Source of the DNA: Deltaproteobacteria bacterium
GTDB lineage: Bacteria > Myxococcota_A > JAADFL01
Direction: 5' to 3'
DNA length: 64,000 nt
Assembly (NCBI GenBank): GCA_013152945.1
Contig: JAADFL010000171.1
Location: forward strand, 1 to 64,000
Part shown: in pieces, positions 1-9,093 of the stretch
Numbering within the stretch: position 1 is the first letter of the stretch
How the letters are laid out: every line of letters starts with the position of its first letter
Notes under the pieces: generated by a model
What the model saw: the letters and a program-made list of their open reading frames with translations, nothing else
What the model was told of the DNA's origin: nothing
The model's database searches: none
Translations under genes and position numbers: made by a program

Positions 1-132
1 GAAGCCTTTGTTGTAACCGCAACATCGAGTCGATTTTATATCGTATTAACGGAAACGATGCCAGCCCTCAGTTTTTTTGTTCGATGAAAAGGAGTTTGAC
101 TATGAACTCCAAAGAAATAGAATTCCAATACT

Positions 133-1734
133 ATGAACAATGTTTCCTACGGCCGGAGATTCAAAAAGGAGAATTACCTGGGTTTCCCCCTTGTTTTTTC
201 CTGTCTTCTGTTTTGCCATGCCTGCTTCGAGGCGGCTGGTCCAGGCAGTAAAGTGGAAGAAGGGCGGGAAATGAACTTGGATGCATCAGGAGACGATGCA
301 TCAGGGGACGAGATGGACATCGGCAAAATTGAAGAATGCATGTCCGATTCGCTGGATATTGATAACGATAACAGTTCCGATGGCATCGAGGGAGATGCAT
401 TTTTGGAATTGGAAACAAATGAAATTTCGGACCATGTCAAGGAAAGGGAAGGGGGCAAGTGTCCCCCGGGATTCTTGGACTGTGACGGTGATCCGAAAAA
501 CGGATGTGAAATCGACTCTTTCAACGATCCTGACAATTGCAAAGCCTGCGGCCGGTCCTGCAGGGATGCTTTTCCGAATGCCCTCGGCGATTGCGTGGGC
601 GGGAAATGCATACAACGCGATTGCCTCCCGGGATACGCGGACCTGGATCCGGACAAGCCCGGTTGTGATTACAAATGCACCAAGAGGGAGCCGCCGGTTG
701 AAATATGCAACAGGCTTGACGATGACTGTGACGGAGTGATCGACGGCGTATGCACCACTGGTGAGCACTGTGTGGAAAATGCGGATTGCATTCAAAACCT
801 TTTCTGTACAACTCAATATTTCGATACATCCGAAGAAGGTGGAATTTGCACCGGGTTTTGTTATTCGACCGGTGAAGCATGTCCCGCGGGTTTTGCCTGT
901 AATTCGCTCACGAAGTCGGATGGAATGGGTTATTGTGAATCATTCGGCCAGGGAGAAAATAATCTCGGGGATTCATGCACCTCGTGGAAGGATTGCAATT
1001 CGACCTGGTGCATACCATTTGGTTCGGCCAACACGAAGAAATGTTCGGACAGGTGCTCGTCACCAAGGCATTGCAAGCGCCTTGAGCAGGGTTCTTCTTT
1101 GTCTTGTTCCTTGTTCAAGGTAAAGTACAGCGACAAGTATATGTACACGGGTTTGTGCGAATCCGTGGATGAGCAGGGCAGTCCGATCGGCGGGAGTTGC
1201 GGAACCGGCAAACCATGTTCAGAAGGTATGTGCCTGGCTATCGGAGATGCACAGCCGATATGCGCCGGATTTTGTTGTTCCTCGAGCGAGTGTGCTGCAG
1301 GACAGGTCTGCAGATTGGCGCTTTCCAGCGCCCCGGATTTTCCGGATGCATATCTGCGGGCTTGTATTACGCCTGCAAATAAAGATTACAACAGTTCGAC
1401 CAGAGCCGAAGGTGGAGCCTTTTGTTTGTCGGACAGGGATTGTGCCAGCTTGATTTGCGATCCTGGAATAGGCTCCAGGTGCCTTGATTTTTGTTGTGTC
1501 GATCAGGATTGTGCTGAAGGCACAAAGTGTTTGCCGGCTTTTGTGGATGAAGAAGGGAAAAGTTACGGCCTGCTCTGCCTTCCTTTGGACCAGGCTCTCG
1601 ATGGCCGCAGCATTTCAGGTGTAACTCCGGTTCCTGCCCGGCCTCTGCGACTTTTGGAACTGTTGAGTAAAAACGCCCGCATCCCTATTGTCAGGACTCT
1701 CGACAACCTTATAGGAGATAAACTCTTCCATTGA
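133..1734 (+). CDS. Cysteine-rich secreted protein with MopE-like motif
   Basis: A 533-residue exported protein of unknown role. Residues ~18-32 form a hydrophobic signal (LVFSCLLFCHAC) that could serve Sec or, less well, a lipoprotein pathway because the lipobox is poor. Residues ~35-110 are acidic and low in complexity. The rest is very rich in cysteine, including CDGDPKNGCEID, NCKACGRSC and EICNRLDDDCDGVIDGVC; the last fits the metal-binding motif of MopE-type proteins common in Myxococcota. The start is uncertain: the ATG at 133 has no good ribosome site, while an out-of-frame ATG at 102 does. The gene faces the next lipoprotein gene tail to tail. Cell-surface location is inferred. Confidence 0.7.
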   Translation: MNNVSYGRRFKKENYLGFPLVFSCLLFCHACFEAAGPGSKVEEGREMNLDASGDDASGDEMDIGKIEECMSDSLDIDNDNSSDGIEGDAFLELETNEISDHVKEREGGKCPPGFLDCDGDPKNGCEIDSFNDPDNCKACGRSCRDAFPNALGDCVGGKCIQRDCLPGYADLDPDKPGCDYKCTKREPPVEICNRLDDDCDGVIDGVCTTGEHCVENADCIQNLFCTTQYFDTSEEGGICTGFCYSTGEACPAGFACNSLTKSDGMGYCESFGQGENNLGDSCTSWKDCNSTWCIPFGSANTKKCSDRCSSPRHCKRLEQGSSLSCSLFKVKYSDKYMYTGLCESVDEQGSPIGGSCGTGKPCSEGMCLAIGDAQPICAGFCCSSSECAAGQVCRLALSSAPDFPDAYLRACITPANKDYNSSTRAEGGAFCLSDRDCASLICDPGIGSRCLDFCCVDQDCAEGTKCLPAFVDEEGKSYGLLCLPLDQALDGRSISGVTPVPARPLRLLELLSKNARIPIVRTLDNLIGDKLFH

Positions 1735-1807
1735 TTTTCTATTGAAGCATGTCCAATCGTACTATGAAAAAACCATGCCGGTTACCCTGTTTGTTAGTGC
1801 AATGGCT

Positions 1808-3310
1808 CTATATTCCATCGACATGGAATTTGCGTGCATTTGACTCCTGGTTATCGGGATTCCGAACCTTGAGGTAATAGTCGTTCGAACCCATGGGGTC
1901 CACCAGGTTTTTAATATGCACTATGATCTTGTCAGGGCCCTTGTACTCGCTGTAGAGATTCCCAAACTTACTTTCGTCATCAAAGGAGCCGTCGGTGCCA
2001 TGCCTGACAAGAATCTTTTCGCCATCCCTGAAGTTACATCCGTTCATGGTGACGTCCACGTCCTTCCAGGGTTTTGCATGATTCGGGTCCAGGGAATCCA
2101 CGTATGGGGCCTTTGAGCTGCAAGTATCATTGAGACATGAGCCGGGCGGGCAACAGGCGCCCCACGTATCCCAACCTTCGCCGGAATCGTTGCAAATAAG
2201 CAAGGTGTCCTTATCCAGGCACTTTGTGTCATCTTGGGGCCGGCAAAGGGAGCATTTGTCGTTAAGGCATCCATGCGCACATGTTTCGGTTCTCCATCCA
2301 CTTCCATCTTCAAGGCAGTAGCGCCGAAGATTGTGTTCAGGATCAGTCTCATCACACTCGGAAGCTCCTCCTTCGCATACGGCACAATCGTTGCCTGCAC
2401 ATCCGATTTCGCAAGTCTTGATGTTGTTCCATTCCATGCCGTCGAGAGAACACACATCCAACTCACCGTTCGTGCATCTCCTGTCGCCGGGCTTGCAGTT
2501 GACGCAAACTCCATTTACACAGGCCGGGTCGCACATGCCCAGGTCTTTCCACGTCACATTGTCATCCATGCATTCTTGCAGCATGTCCCCGTCACAGCGT
2601 CTCTGCTTGGCCTGACATCCAATGATCTTTTCTTCGAATCTTTCCCGTTCGACAGGTTGCCTGTCCAAGTCATCCATGACCTCCATGGCATCAATTTCTC
2701 TTTCGACAATATGCTCTTGATCAACGGTATCAGCATCTCCTTCTGGTTCGGCTGGAATCTCAAAGGCCGTGTCTCCATCCGGCCCTTGTTCGGCGTCTTC
2801 TCCTATAACTTCGAAAGCTTCTGCATCCGCATCATGTTCTCTTGCCGGCTCTTCTTTCTCGCCAGCGTCACTTGGCATGCAGTTTTCTCCGAACCGGGCC
2901 AGGCACAAGGTGGCTTCAACTATTTTTACAGGATCGAAATCTACCTCGACAAGGCCTTCGGCCACGGACAGATCGCCAATATCACTAAAACCCTGACCCT
3001 TGATTGCAATGCCGTGGTTGAGTTTTTCCCCGGCCCAAACGAGAACATCGAAGGGTGGGTGTTCAATACCCTGGTCCTTCAGTTTTATTGTCTTTGCAGT
3101 AGATGGCGGCTCTTGCGGATTAAATGGACTTTGAGAGAACAGGAGATTGACCTTATCGATTTGCCCGCAGACATCACTTCTGCAAGTGACATGCAAGAGG
3201 ACCACGTTGCCAGGCTCGGATACGGGTGTCGTGGAATCGCAACCCATTATCGTTATTACAAAGATTACCGAGACAATTGTTCTGCCGTATATCCCCATAA
3301 CCTTCTTCAT
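1808..3310 (-). CDS. Cysteine-rich lipoprotein with C-terminal TIG-like domain
   Basis: A 500-residue lipoprotein: the N-terminus has a signal peptide ending in ITIMGC, an acceptable lipobox. Residues ~25-150 include a short beta-rich region, then an acidic stretch to ~225 rich in Glu and Asp. Residues ~230-390 carry repeated cysteine motifs such as CKPGDRRC, CEIGCAGNDCAVC and CLNDKCSLC. The last ~95 residues begin APYVDSLDPNHAKPW and look like an IPT/TIG immunoglobulin-like domain. The start ATG is preceded by GAGGAC. Function is unknown; a surface or binding role is inferred only from architecture. Confidence 0.72.
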   Translation of the reverse strand: MKKVMGIYGRTIVSVIFVITIMGCDSTTPVSEPGNVVLLHVTCRSDVCGQIDKVNLLFSQSPFNPQEPPSTAKTIKLKDQGIEHPPFDVLVWAGEKLNHGIAIKGQGFSDIGDLSVAEGLVEVDFDPVKIVEATLCLARFGENCMPSDAGEKEEPAREHDADAEAFEVIGEDAEQGPDGDTAFEIPAEPEGDADTVDQEHIVEREIDAMEVMDDLDRQPVERERFEEKIIGCQAKQRRCDGDMLQECMDDNVTWKDLGMCDPACVNGVCVNCKPGDRRCTNGELDVCSLDGMEWNNIKTCEIGCAGNDCAVCEGGASECDETDPEHNLRRYCLEDGSGWRTETCAHGCLNDKCSLCRPQDDTKCLDKDTLLICNDSGEGWDTWGACCPPGSCLNDTCSSKAPYVDSLDPNHAKPWKDVDVTMNGCNFRDGEKILVRHGTDGSFDDESKFGNLYSEYKGPDKIIVHIKNLVDPMGSNDYYLKVRNPDNQESNARKFHVDGI

Positions 3311-3570
3311 TGTCCTCGTTGCTCTTCCCTTTCAAAGAGGGGAATTCTTATTCCCTACAATTTATTATAATATCAAGAAGTACTGGAGATGTCATCCCTC
3401 ATGGAATTAAAAAGCGGGACACTATTGCTGTGCCATCGAAATAGATATTTTTTCCGGCCTTGGCCAACTTTTTCGACATATGATAAATGTTTTTAAGCTG
3501 TGTTACACAAACTATCAGGGCCGGCTGGAATCGATCTTTCGATGGTGTTGTCGATTCCCGGGAAGTAAGC

Positions 3571-4512
3571 ATGAGAACAAGGGTGACAAAGTTACTTCAA
3601 ATCCAAAACCCGGTGATAATGGGGGGCATGGCCTGGATTGGCACAACCGGCCTAGCTGCATCTGTTTCAAGGGCGGGGGGATTAGGGGTGCTCGGAGCTT
3701 CAACCATGTCGGGGCCGGATCTGGAGAAGGCAATTTCCATGTTGAGAGATTCGGGCATAACCGGCTTTGGAGTCAATATTTCGCTCGTGGCGGAAGGGTT
3801 CGAAGACCTGGTTCGCGTCGTTGAAAGAGCAAAAGTGCCGGTGGTTACAGTTTCCGGCGGAGATCCACGAATTTTGACAGGTAGGCTGAAGGACAGCGGG
3901 GCCATTGTGCTGCATGTCGTTCCCAGTCCGAGATTGGCGGAAAAGGCTTGCTATGCTGGTGTGGATATTGTCATAGCCGAGGGTGTGGAAGCAGGTGGTC
4001 ATGTGGGCGGAAAGGAGCTTCCGTTGTTTGCGCTTCTTCCCATGGTCAAAAAAACAGTGGACATCCCGGTCGTGGCTGCCGGCGGCATTGGAAGCGGCAG
4101 GGCGATGGCGGCGGCCTTTTGCCTTGGTGCAGAGGCTGTGCAAATCGGAACCCTGTTTGCTGCATCGAGAGAATCACCTGCATCCCGAATCTATAAGGAA
4201 ATGTTGGTCAAGGCCGGTGTTGAAACTCCGGTCATTTATGGCAGGAACGATCAACCGGCCAGGGCCTTGCTTACCCCCGTGGTCGAAAAACTTGTGAGGT
4301 TGGATAGATCAGGCGCAAAAAGAAATGAAATCCGACATGTCCGTGGTCTTGGCAGGGCCAGGGCCGGGCTGGTGGGAGGAGATCTTGAACAAGGGATATT
4401 TCCGGCAGGCTTGAGCGCGGCATGGGTCGATTCTATCAATAGTGTGTCGAATATCATGTCAAAACTGCTTTTTGAGTTTATTCAGGCGGGAAAGGAATTA
4501 CAAAATGAATAG
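3571..4512 (+). CDS. fabK: Enoyl-ACP reductase II / nitronate monooxygenase family flavoprotein
   Basis: This 313-residue FMN-dependent TIM-barrel protein belongs to the 2-nitropropane dioxygenase/FabK family. Visible family features are the N-terminal NPVIMGGMAWIG, EGVEAGGHVGG with the conserved His ~144, and the phosphate-binding stretch AAGGIGSGRAMAAAFCLGA. Its 3' end overlaps fabH by 8 bases, which favours the FabK assignment: reduction of enoyl-ACP in the last step of each fatty acid elongation cycle. A nitronate monooxygenase is the alternative. I chose the ATG at 3571 because GGGAAG lies upstream and the family N-terminus begins there. Confidence 0.85.
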   Translation: MRTRVTKLLQIQNPVIMGGMAWIGTTGLAASVSRAGGLGVLGASTMSGPDLEKAISMLRDSGITGFGVNISLVAEGFEDLVRVVERAKVPVVTVSGGDPRILTGRLKDSGAIVLHVVPSPRLAEKACYAGVDIVIAEGVEAGGHVGGKELPLFALLPMVKKTVDIPVVAAGGIGSGRAMAAAFCLGAEAVQIGTLFAASRESPASRIYKEMLVKAGVETPVIYGRNDQPARALLTPVVEKLVRLDRSGAKRNEIRHVRGLGRARAGLVGGDLEQGIFPAGLSAAWVDSINSVSNIMSKLLFEFIQAGKELQNE

Positions 4513-5518
4513 GGACAAGTTGAGGCCGGTAACCATTGCCGGTGTTGGATCGTATTCTCCCGAGCGGGTCGTCACCAATCAGGAATTGATAGATAGTTAC
4601 AACCTTAAGACCTCGGACGAGTGGATCAGGAGAAAACTTGGAATAGAGGAAAGGAGATATGCCGCACCTGACGAGCAGACATCCGACTTGGCGGTGAAAG
4701 CCAGTCTCAAGGCCATGGACATGGCCGGGGTAAGGCCCGGAGATATCGGAGGTATCATACTTGCCTTGGGCTATGGTGATGTTCGTTCGCCTTCCACCGC
4801 CTGCATAGTTCAAAGGAAACTCGGTGCTTTCAATTCATGGGCAATGGATGCGAACACTGCGTGTATGGGGTTCCTGTGGGCCTGTGAGGTGGGAGCCAAG
4901 TTCGTGGCGGATGGTTCATGTGATGTCTTTCTGGCCATCGGGGCCGACCTTGCCAGCAGGACCAAGTTCGATCCTCGTGACAGGACTCTGGGAGTATTGT
5001 TCGGTGACGGCGCGGGGGCAGCCATCCTGAAGCCCTGCAAGCAAGGAGATGGGTTCCAATCTTTCTACACGCGAAGTGACGGGAGGGGAGTCGAGACGAT
5101 TGGCGTCCTTGCCGGTGGTTCCATGTTGCCTCTTACACCGGATGCTCTGGAAAGCAAACAGCACCTTCTGTACATGGATGGAAAGGGTGTCTGGAACTGG
5201 GCTGTTGAGAAAATGCCGGAAGCACTTGGCGAGGCGATCAAATCGGCTGGATTGGAGAAAGATGATATCGACTTCGTTGTGACACACCAGGCGAACCTGA
5301 GCTTGATAAGGGCCATATTGGAAAAAGCGGGAATCCCGGAGAAAAAAACTCATACTACCGTTCACAAGTACGGCAATACGTCTTCGGCCAGTATAGGCAC
5401 GGTTTTGGACGAAGCATATAGGGCTGGGAAGATAAAAAGGGGAGATCTGGTAGCCATGGCCGGAATAGGTGCGGGTTTCACCTGGTCCGGATCCGTTATT
5501 CGTTGGACAGTGCCTTGA
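4505..5518 (+). CDS. fabH: 3-oxoacyl-ACP synthase III (KAS III)
   Basis: This 337-residue thiolase-fold enzyme condenses a primer acyl-CoA with malonyl-ACP to start fatty acid synthesis. The Cys-His-Asn triad is visible: Cys120 in DANTACMGFLWA, His261 in VTHQAN and Asn291 in HKYGNTSSAS. The glycine-rich GDGAGAA and the C-terminal GIGAGFTWSG are also typical. It overlaps the end of the fabK-like gene by 8 bases, so the two are probably translationally coupled. In some lineages close homologues serve specialised ketoacyl synthesis; the fabK neighbour supports the housekeeping role. Confidence 0.93.
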   Translation: MNRDKLRPVTIAGVGSYSPERVVTNQELIDSYNLKTSDEWIRRKLGIEERRYAAPDEQTSDLAVKASLKAMDMAGVRPGDIGGIILALGYGDVRSPSTACIVQRKLGAFNSWAMDANTACMGFLWACEVGAKFVADGSCDVFLAIGADLASRTKFDPRDRTLGVLFGDGAGAAILKPCKQGDGFQSFYTRSDGRGVETIGVLAGGSMLPLTPDALESKQHLLYMDGKGVWNWAVEKMPEALGEAIKSAGLEKDDIDFVVTHQANLSLIRAILEKAGIPEKKTHTTVHKYGNTSSASIGTVLDEAYRAGKIKRGDLVAMAGIGAGFTWSGSVIRWTVP

Positions 5519-5575
5519 CACCACATTGATACATAAATACCATTCATTTGGATTGAACATTGGAGGAAGGTTGCC

Positions 5576-5785
5576 ATGACTATTAAGACGGGACTCATTA
5601 TCGCAGGAGCTTTTGTAGTATCATCCGTATTGTTACCGGGGTGCTCGGCCAGGCAGTGTCCCACAGGTTACCACGAAGAAAACGGTGAATGTGTGGCTAA
5701 CTATGACCCAAACCGAAACCCTGAAGAAGATGTGGGTAACAAGAGACAACCTGCTCCGAAGCCATATAAGGCAGTCCCCAGGTGA
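5576..5785 (+). CDS. Small lipoprotein
   Basis: A 69-residue predicted lipoprotein. Residues 1-23 form a signal peptide ending in the lipobox LLPGC. The mature part contains CPTGYHEENGEC, a mini cysteine motif common in secreted myxobacterial-type proteins, then a proline- and lysine-rich tail. GGAGGAAGG precedes the ATG. Its stop overlaps the GTG start of the next gene in a GTGA arrangement, so it probably belongs with the propeller protein that follows. Function unknown. Confidence 0.75.
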   Translation: MTIKTGLIIAGAFVVSSVLLPGCSARQCPTGYHEENGECVANYDPNRNPEEDVGNKRQPAPKPYKAVPR

Positions 5786-7131
5786 TTGAGACATATGCAA
5801 AGAGCAGTATTTTAGTACTGTTTATCGTGTATAGCGTCTTGGCGTGCAGCCAACCACGGGGTGGACAGGAGAAATCGGATGTGCAGCGGCGCACGACAGG
5901 TCAAAATGAATCGAAATCGCCGAACGGTATTCTTGTATACGCGAACAAGGTGATACCATGCGGCGCTCCAGGCCAACCAACCTGTTCGTCGGCCCGGGAC
6001 AGGAACCTGGAATTATGGTATGTTCGAATACGATCGGGGCATCCGTTAAAGCCCGTACGCTTGACTTCGAATTCGAATGGCATTCCTGATGACCCTACAT
6101 GCAGGGATTCGGACGATGACATTTTCCTGGCCCCGGTGAAACCAGGGCCGAAGACAGGTCCGGGTGTGCTCTTGATGAACCGCCTCGATGGAGATGATGA
6201 TATTTATTTCGTGGCTTTAGACAAGCCAACGCCCTTGAACCTAACCGATAATCATGTAGATGATGCATTCGTAGATCTTTCAAAGGATGGTTCTGTGTTG
6301 TACTTTGCAAATCGTTCCGATGGTGATGCTGATTTGTACGCCACCAAGGTGGATGGCTCGGTAAAACCATACAAGGTTATCTCAACCACATCGGATGAAC
6401 GCTTCCTGAAAGTCGCAGGGGGATATGCCTTCTATTCTCTCCCTGGTCCGGATGGAAGGGAGGCATTGTTCGGTCGACGCCTCGATGGAGGCCCATCTTC
6501 AAGATTTTCACCACGGGGTTCTGATTTTCTTGATTTGGGGGCTGTAATTCCCAACATTGGTAAAGTTATCTTTACGATTAGGACAGGTTCCAAGACCAGC
6601 ATAGTATCAGCCGGCCTGGAGGATCCTTCGCAATTCGACGATCTTTCCGGCCCCAGGGATTCAGCCATGTTCAGATTGTGTTCGCTGGATGGCAAGTACA
6701 TGGTTTTTACAGCCAATGATAGGCCGCTTGCCGGTGGTGGAGCAGGGGATGTGGAAATATACACAGTGCCTGTGAAGGGAAAAGCAAAACCCAAGCTTTT
6801 GACGGCATTTGAGAATGAAAGCTATTTCTTGCCCAAATTTTTTACACGGGATGGTAAGGCTGTGCTATACGAATCACCGGTGGACGGGGATCTCGATATA
6901 TATGAACTTCCTCTTGACGGAGGGCCGCCGCACAACCTGACCGCAAATCACCCCGGTCCGGACAAGCTCCTGGGCTTGGCAGGCGATGGGCTGCTGGTTG
7001 CAAGACCTGACATCAATGATGGGGTGGATGACGAGATATTCTATCTTGAGCCCCAGGGCAAAGTGGTCGAGCTGACAAACAACCAAGTACAGGATACTTT
7101 CTGTGCCTTTTTCCCGGAAAATAGTAAATGA
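5782..7131 (+). CDS. Lipoprotein with TolB/WD40-like beta-propeller repeats
   Basis: A 449-residue exported protein. The N-terminal hydrophobic stretch ends in YSVLACS, a likely lipobox. The mature region has repeated blades built on D-G-D-x-D-[IL]-Y, for example GDDDIYFVALD, GDADLYATKVD and GDLDIYELPLDG, typical of TolB-type WD40-like (PD40) propellers. Such proteins usually scaffold interactions in the periplasm or at the outer membrane. The GTG start at 5782 overlaps the stop of the preceding small lipoprotein, and the stop overlaps the start of the diguanylate cyclase gene (ATGA), so the three genes look coupled. Confidence 0.8.
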   Translation: MIETYAKSSILVLFIVYSVLACSQPRGGQEKSDVQRRTTGQNESKSPNGILVYANKVIPCGAPGQPTCSSARDRNLELWYVRIRSGHPLKPVRLTSNSNGIPDDPTCRDSDDDIFLAPVKPGPKTGPGVLLMNRLDGDDDIYFVALDKPTPLNLTDNHVDDAFVDLSKDGSVLYFANRSDGDADLYATKVDGSVKPYKVISTTSDERFLKVAGGYAFYSLPGPDGREALFGRRLDGGPSSRFSPRGSDFLDLGAVIPNIGKVIFTIRTGSKTSIVSAGLEDPSQFDDLSGPRDSAMFRLCSLDGKYMVFTANDRPLAGGGAGDVEIYTVPVKGKAKPKLLTAFENESYFLPKFFTRDGKAVLYESPVDGDLDIYELPLDGGPPHNLTANHPGPDKLLGLAGDGLLVARPDINDGVDDEIFYLEPQGKVVELTNNQVQDTFCAFFPENSK

Positions 7132-8174
7132 GTGGAACTACTACCCAAGAGATAATGCAATTCATAGACGTGCCGAAGGTCGATCGTGTGCTCGTGGTCG
7201 ACGAAGACCTGGCTTCATTGGGCTCCATGTGCGAGATGCTCTCTTCCATCGGCTTCGAACCTATCCCTGTACGAAATGCGGGTGAGGCAAGGCTGTCCTT
7301 GGCCCGGGAAGAATTTCCCATAGTGCTGCTCGACTATATCCTTCCTGACGCGGATGGCATCGAACTGGTCAAGGAGATAAGAAAGAATCATTTGGAAACC
7401 TACGTTTTAATTGTGACCGCGAGAGGAAGCGAGCGTGTTGCAGTAGAAAGCCTGCGGGCAGGAGCTGCTGACTATTTGATCAAGCCCATGATTTCAACAG
7501 AGGTGTTGAGGGAGGTAATGGAAAAGGTTATCCGCCTGCGCGAGGCGGAGCAGAGGAACAAGTTGCTTGTAAAGAGATTAGCTGAAGCGAACAGAACACT
7601 GGAACAGAAGGTCCAGGAACGAACTAACGAATTACTGGAAAAAAACCGTATCCTGGAAGATCTGAGCAGGCGGGATCAGCTTACAGGACTGATAAACCAG
7701 AGGTACATGCTCGAAAGGCTTCAGTACGAGATTTTCAGGATAGAGAGGTACGAGAGACCTTTGTGTTTTGCAATGATCGACTTGGACAATCTCAAGGAAA
7801 TAAATGATACTTTGCTGGACCATCAGGCAGGAAGTACGGCCCTCAAGGTATTTGCCGATCTCTTGCGTACTGCAGTTCGAAGAACCGATATTGCAGCCAG
7901 GTATGGAGGAGATGAATTCGCATTAATCCTTGTCGAGACTGAAATCGAGGAAGGTTTTCAGATAATAGAACGCGTGCGTACTGTCCTGGATTCCACGGAA
8001 ATAGTATATAACCAAACCTCGTTCAGGATTACAGCCAGCGCTGGAATGGCGCCGTACGAGAGAACACTGACCGTTGCGGACCTTATAAGGCGCGCGGACA
8101 GGGCTCTCTATCGAGCCAAGCACCAGGGTAGAAACCGGTCTTGTCTCTTCGATCCGCGCCTCGACGGGACCTGA
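7128..8174 (+). CDS. Response regulator with GGDEF domain (diguanylate cyclase)
   Basis: A 348-residue cytoplasmic signalling protein. Residues ~20-125 are a receiver domain with the acidic pocket VVDED, phospho-acceptor Asp69 in VLLDYILPD, Thr97 (VTAR) and Lys119 (IKPM). A short coiled coil (~140-180) links it to a GGDEF domain. The catalytic motif RYGGDEF is intact at ~258-264, and an RxxD inhibitory I-site (Arg251, Asp254) lies five residues before it. It should make cyclic di-GMP when phosphorylated. No kinase gene is adjacent; the nearest histidine kinase in the window is at 21.9 kb. Confidence 0.93.
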   Translation: MSGTTTQEIMQFIDVPKVDRVLVVDEDLASLGSMCEMLSSIGFEPIPVRNAGEARLSLAREEFPIVLLDYILPDADGIELVKEIRKNHLETYVLIVTARGSERVAVESLRAGAADYLIKPMISTEVLREVMEKVIRLREAEQRNKLLVKRLAEANRTLEQKVQERTNELLEKNRILEDLSRRDQLTGLINQRYMLERLQYEIFRIERYERPLCFAMIDLDNLKEINDTLLDHQAGSTALKVFADLLRTAVRRTDIAARYGGDEFALILVETEIEEGFQIIERVRTVLDSTEIVYNQTSFRITASAGMAPYERTLTVADLIRRADRALYRAKHQGRNRSCLFDPRLDGT

Positions 8175-8202
8175 TGCCGGGGGATACAGGGGGTGATTTT
8201 CC

Positions 8203-8862
8203 ATGAATTGGTTGGATTACCTGTTTATTGGGATCTTGGCATTTTCAACCCTGATTGGGCTTTTCAGAGGCCTGGTCAGGTCTGTATTTTCAATATTGGC
8301 CATAATTTTCGGTTTTGCAGGTGCAGCGGCGCTGGGTCCTTTAGCGGCTCCACTATTAAAAAGCACCATAGAACAACCCGCTGTTCGTACAGTTATTGCC
8401 GCGATCTGTGTTTTTCTTGCCGTGTGGGTGGTGTTGCGGATTGTCGCATGGCTGATTACAAAGGCCTTGGCCTCTTTGAAGCTGTCATGGGCCAATAGGC
8501 TGGGTGGTGGCGCATTCGGTATTTTAAGAGGTCTTGCCGTTTGCGGGCTGGTTCTACTTGCCTTGACATACATGCTTGAACCGGGAAGTCCAACCCTGAA
8601 GAAGTCGGTTTTACGGCCGCAAATGAACAAGTTCGTCGTTGCCCCCATGGTTGAGTTATTGCCAAAAGACGTGGACAAAGAACTCGACAAGAGAAGAGAG
8701 GCTTTGGGTGAAACCTTGGATGATGCCGGACAGGTGTCGAAACTAGGGGAAAAACTCAAGCAGGAACTCGAAAAGGGTGCGCATGGACTGAACAAGACCG
8801 GAAAGGTGTTGGATGATTTGGTAAAAAAGGGCAAGGAGGCTGCCGGCTCACTTGCCAAGTAG
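8203..8862 (+). CDS. CvpA family inner membrane protein
   Basis: A 219-residue protein whose first ~125 residues contain four hydrophobic segments in the CvpA arrangement, starting MNWLDYLFIGILAF with LIGLFRGLVRS, typical of the family. The last ~80 residues are a charged, soluble helical tail rich in Lys and Glu, longer than in E. coli CvpA. Family members are linked to colicin V production and envelope homeostasis, but the biochemical role is not settled. GGGGGTG precedes the ATG. It follows the diguanylate cyclase gene by 28 bases and probably shares its transcript. Confidence 0.82.
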   Translation: MNWLDYLFIGILAFSTLIGLFRGLVRSVFSILAIIFGFAGAAALGPLAAPLLKSTIEQPAVRTVIAAICVFLAVWVVLRIVAWLITKALASLKLSWANRLGGGAFGILRGLAVCGLVLLALTYMLEPGSPTLKKSVLRPQMNKFVVAPMVELLPKDVDKELDKRREALGETLDDAGQVSKLGEKLKQELEKGAHGLNKTGKVLDDLVKKGKEAAGSLAK

Positions 8863-9093
8863 GAGCATGGCCCAACCACAGCAACCACAGTTTTTATCAA
8901 ATATTAATATAAAGTTTTTCAATAGACCGGGACCGAACAAGATATGTCTGTTGGTTTTTTCCCTATGATATCCAAGAAATTATGACATGAGCGAGCAAGA
9001 TAATCATGGGACATACGGATGTCATAACTATCAAGGAATTACTTTTATTATTTTTAACAATCATCCCCATAACATTGGGGATATCTGAATCCA

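Noticed and set aside
2234-3370. 378-codon frame opposite the cysteine-rich lipoprotein gene
   Set aside because: Antisense to a protein with a signal peptide and ordered domains; the translation shows no domain or start signal.
8897-8912. AAATATTAATATAA shared with the region near 13380
   Set aside because: Low-complexity AT-rich string; similarity does not extend beyond it, so a shared operator is not supported.
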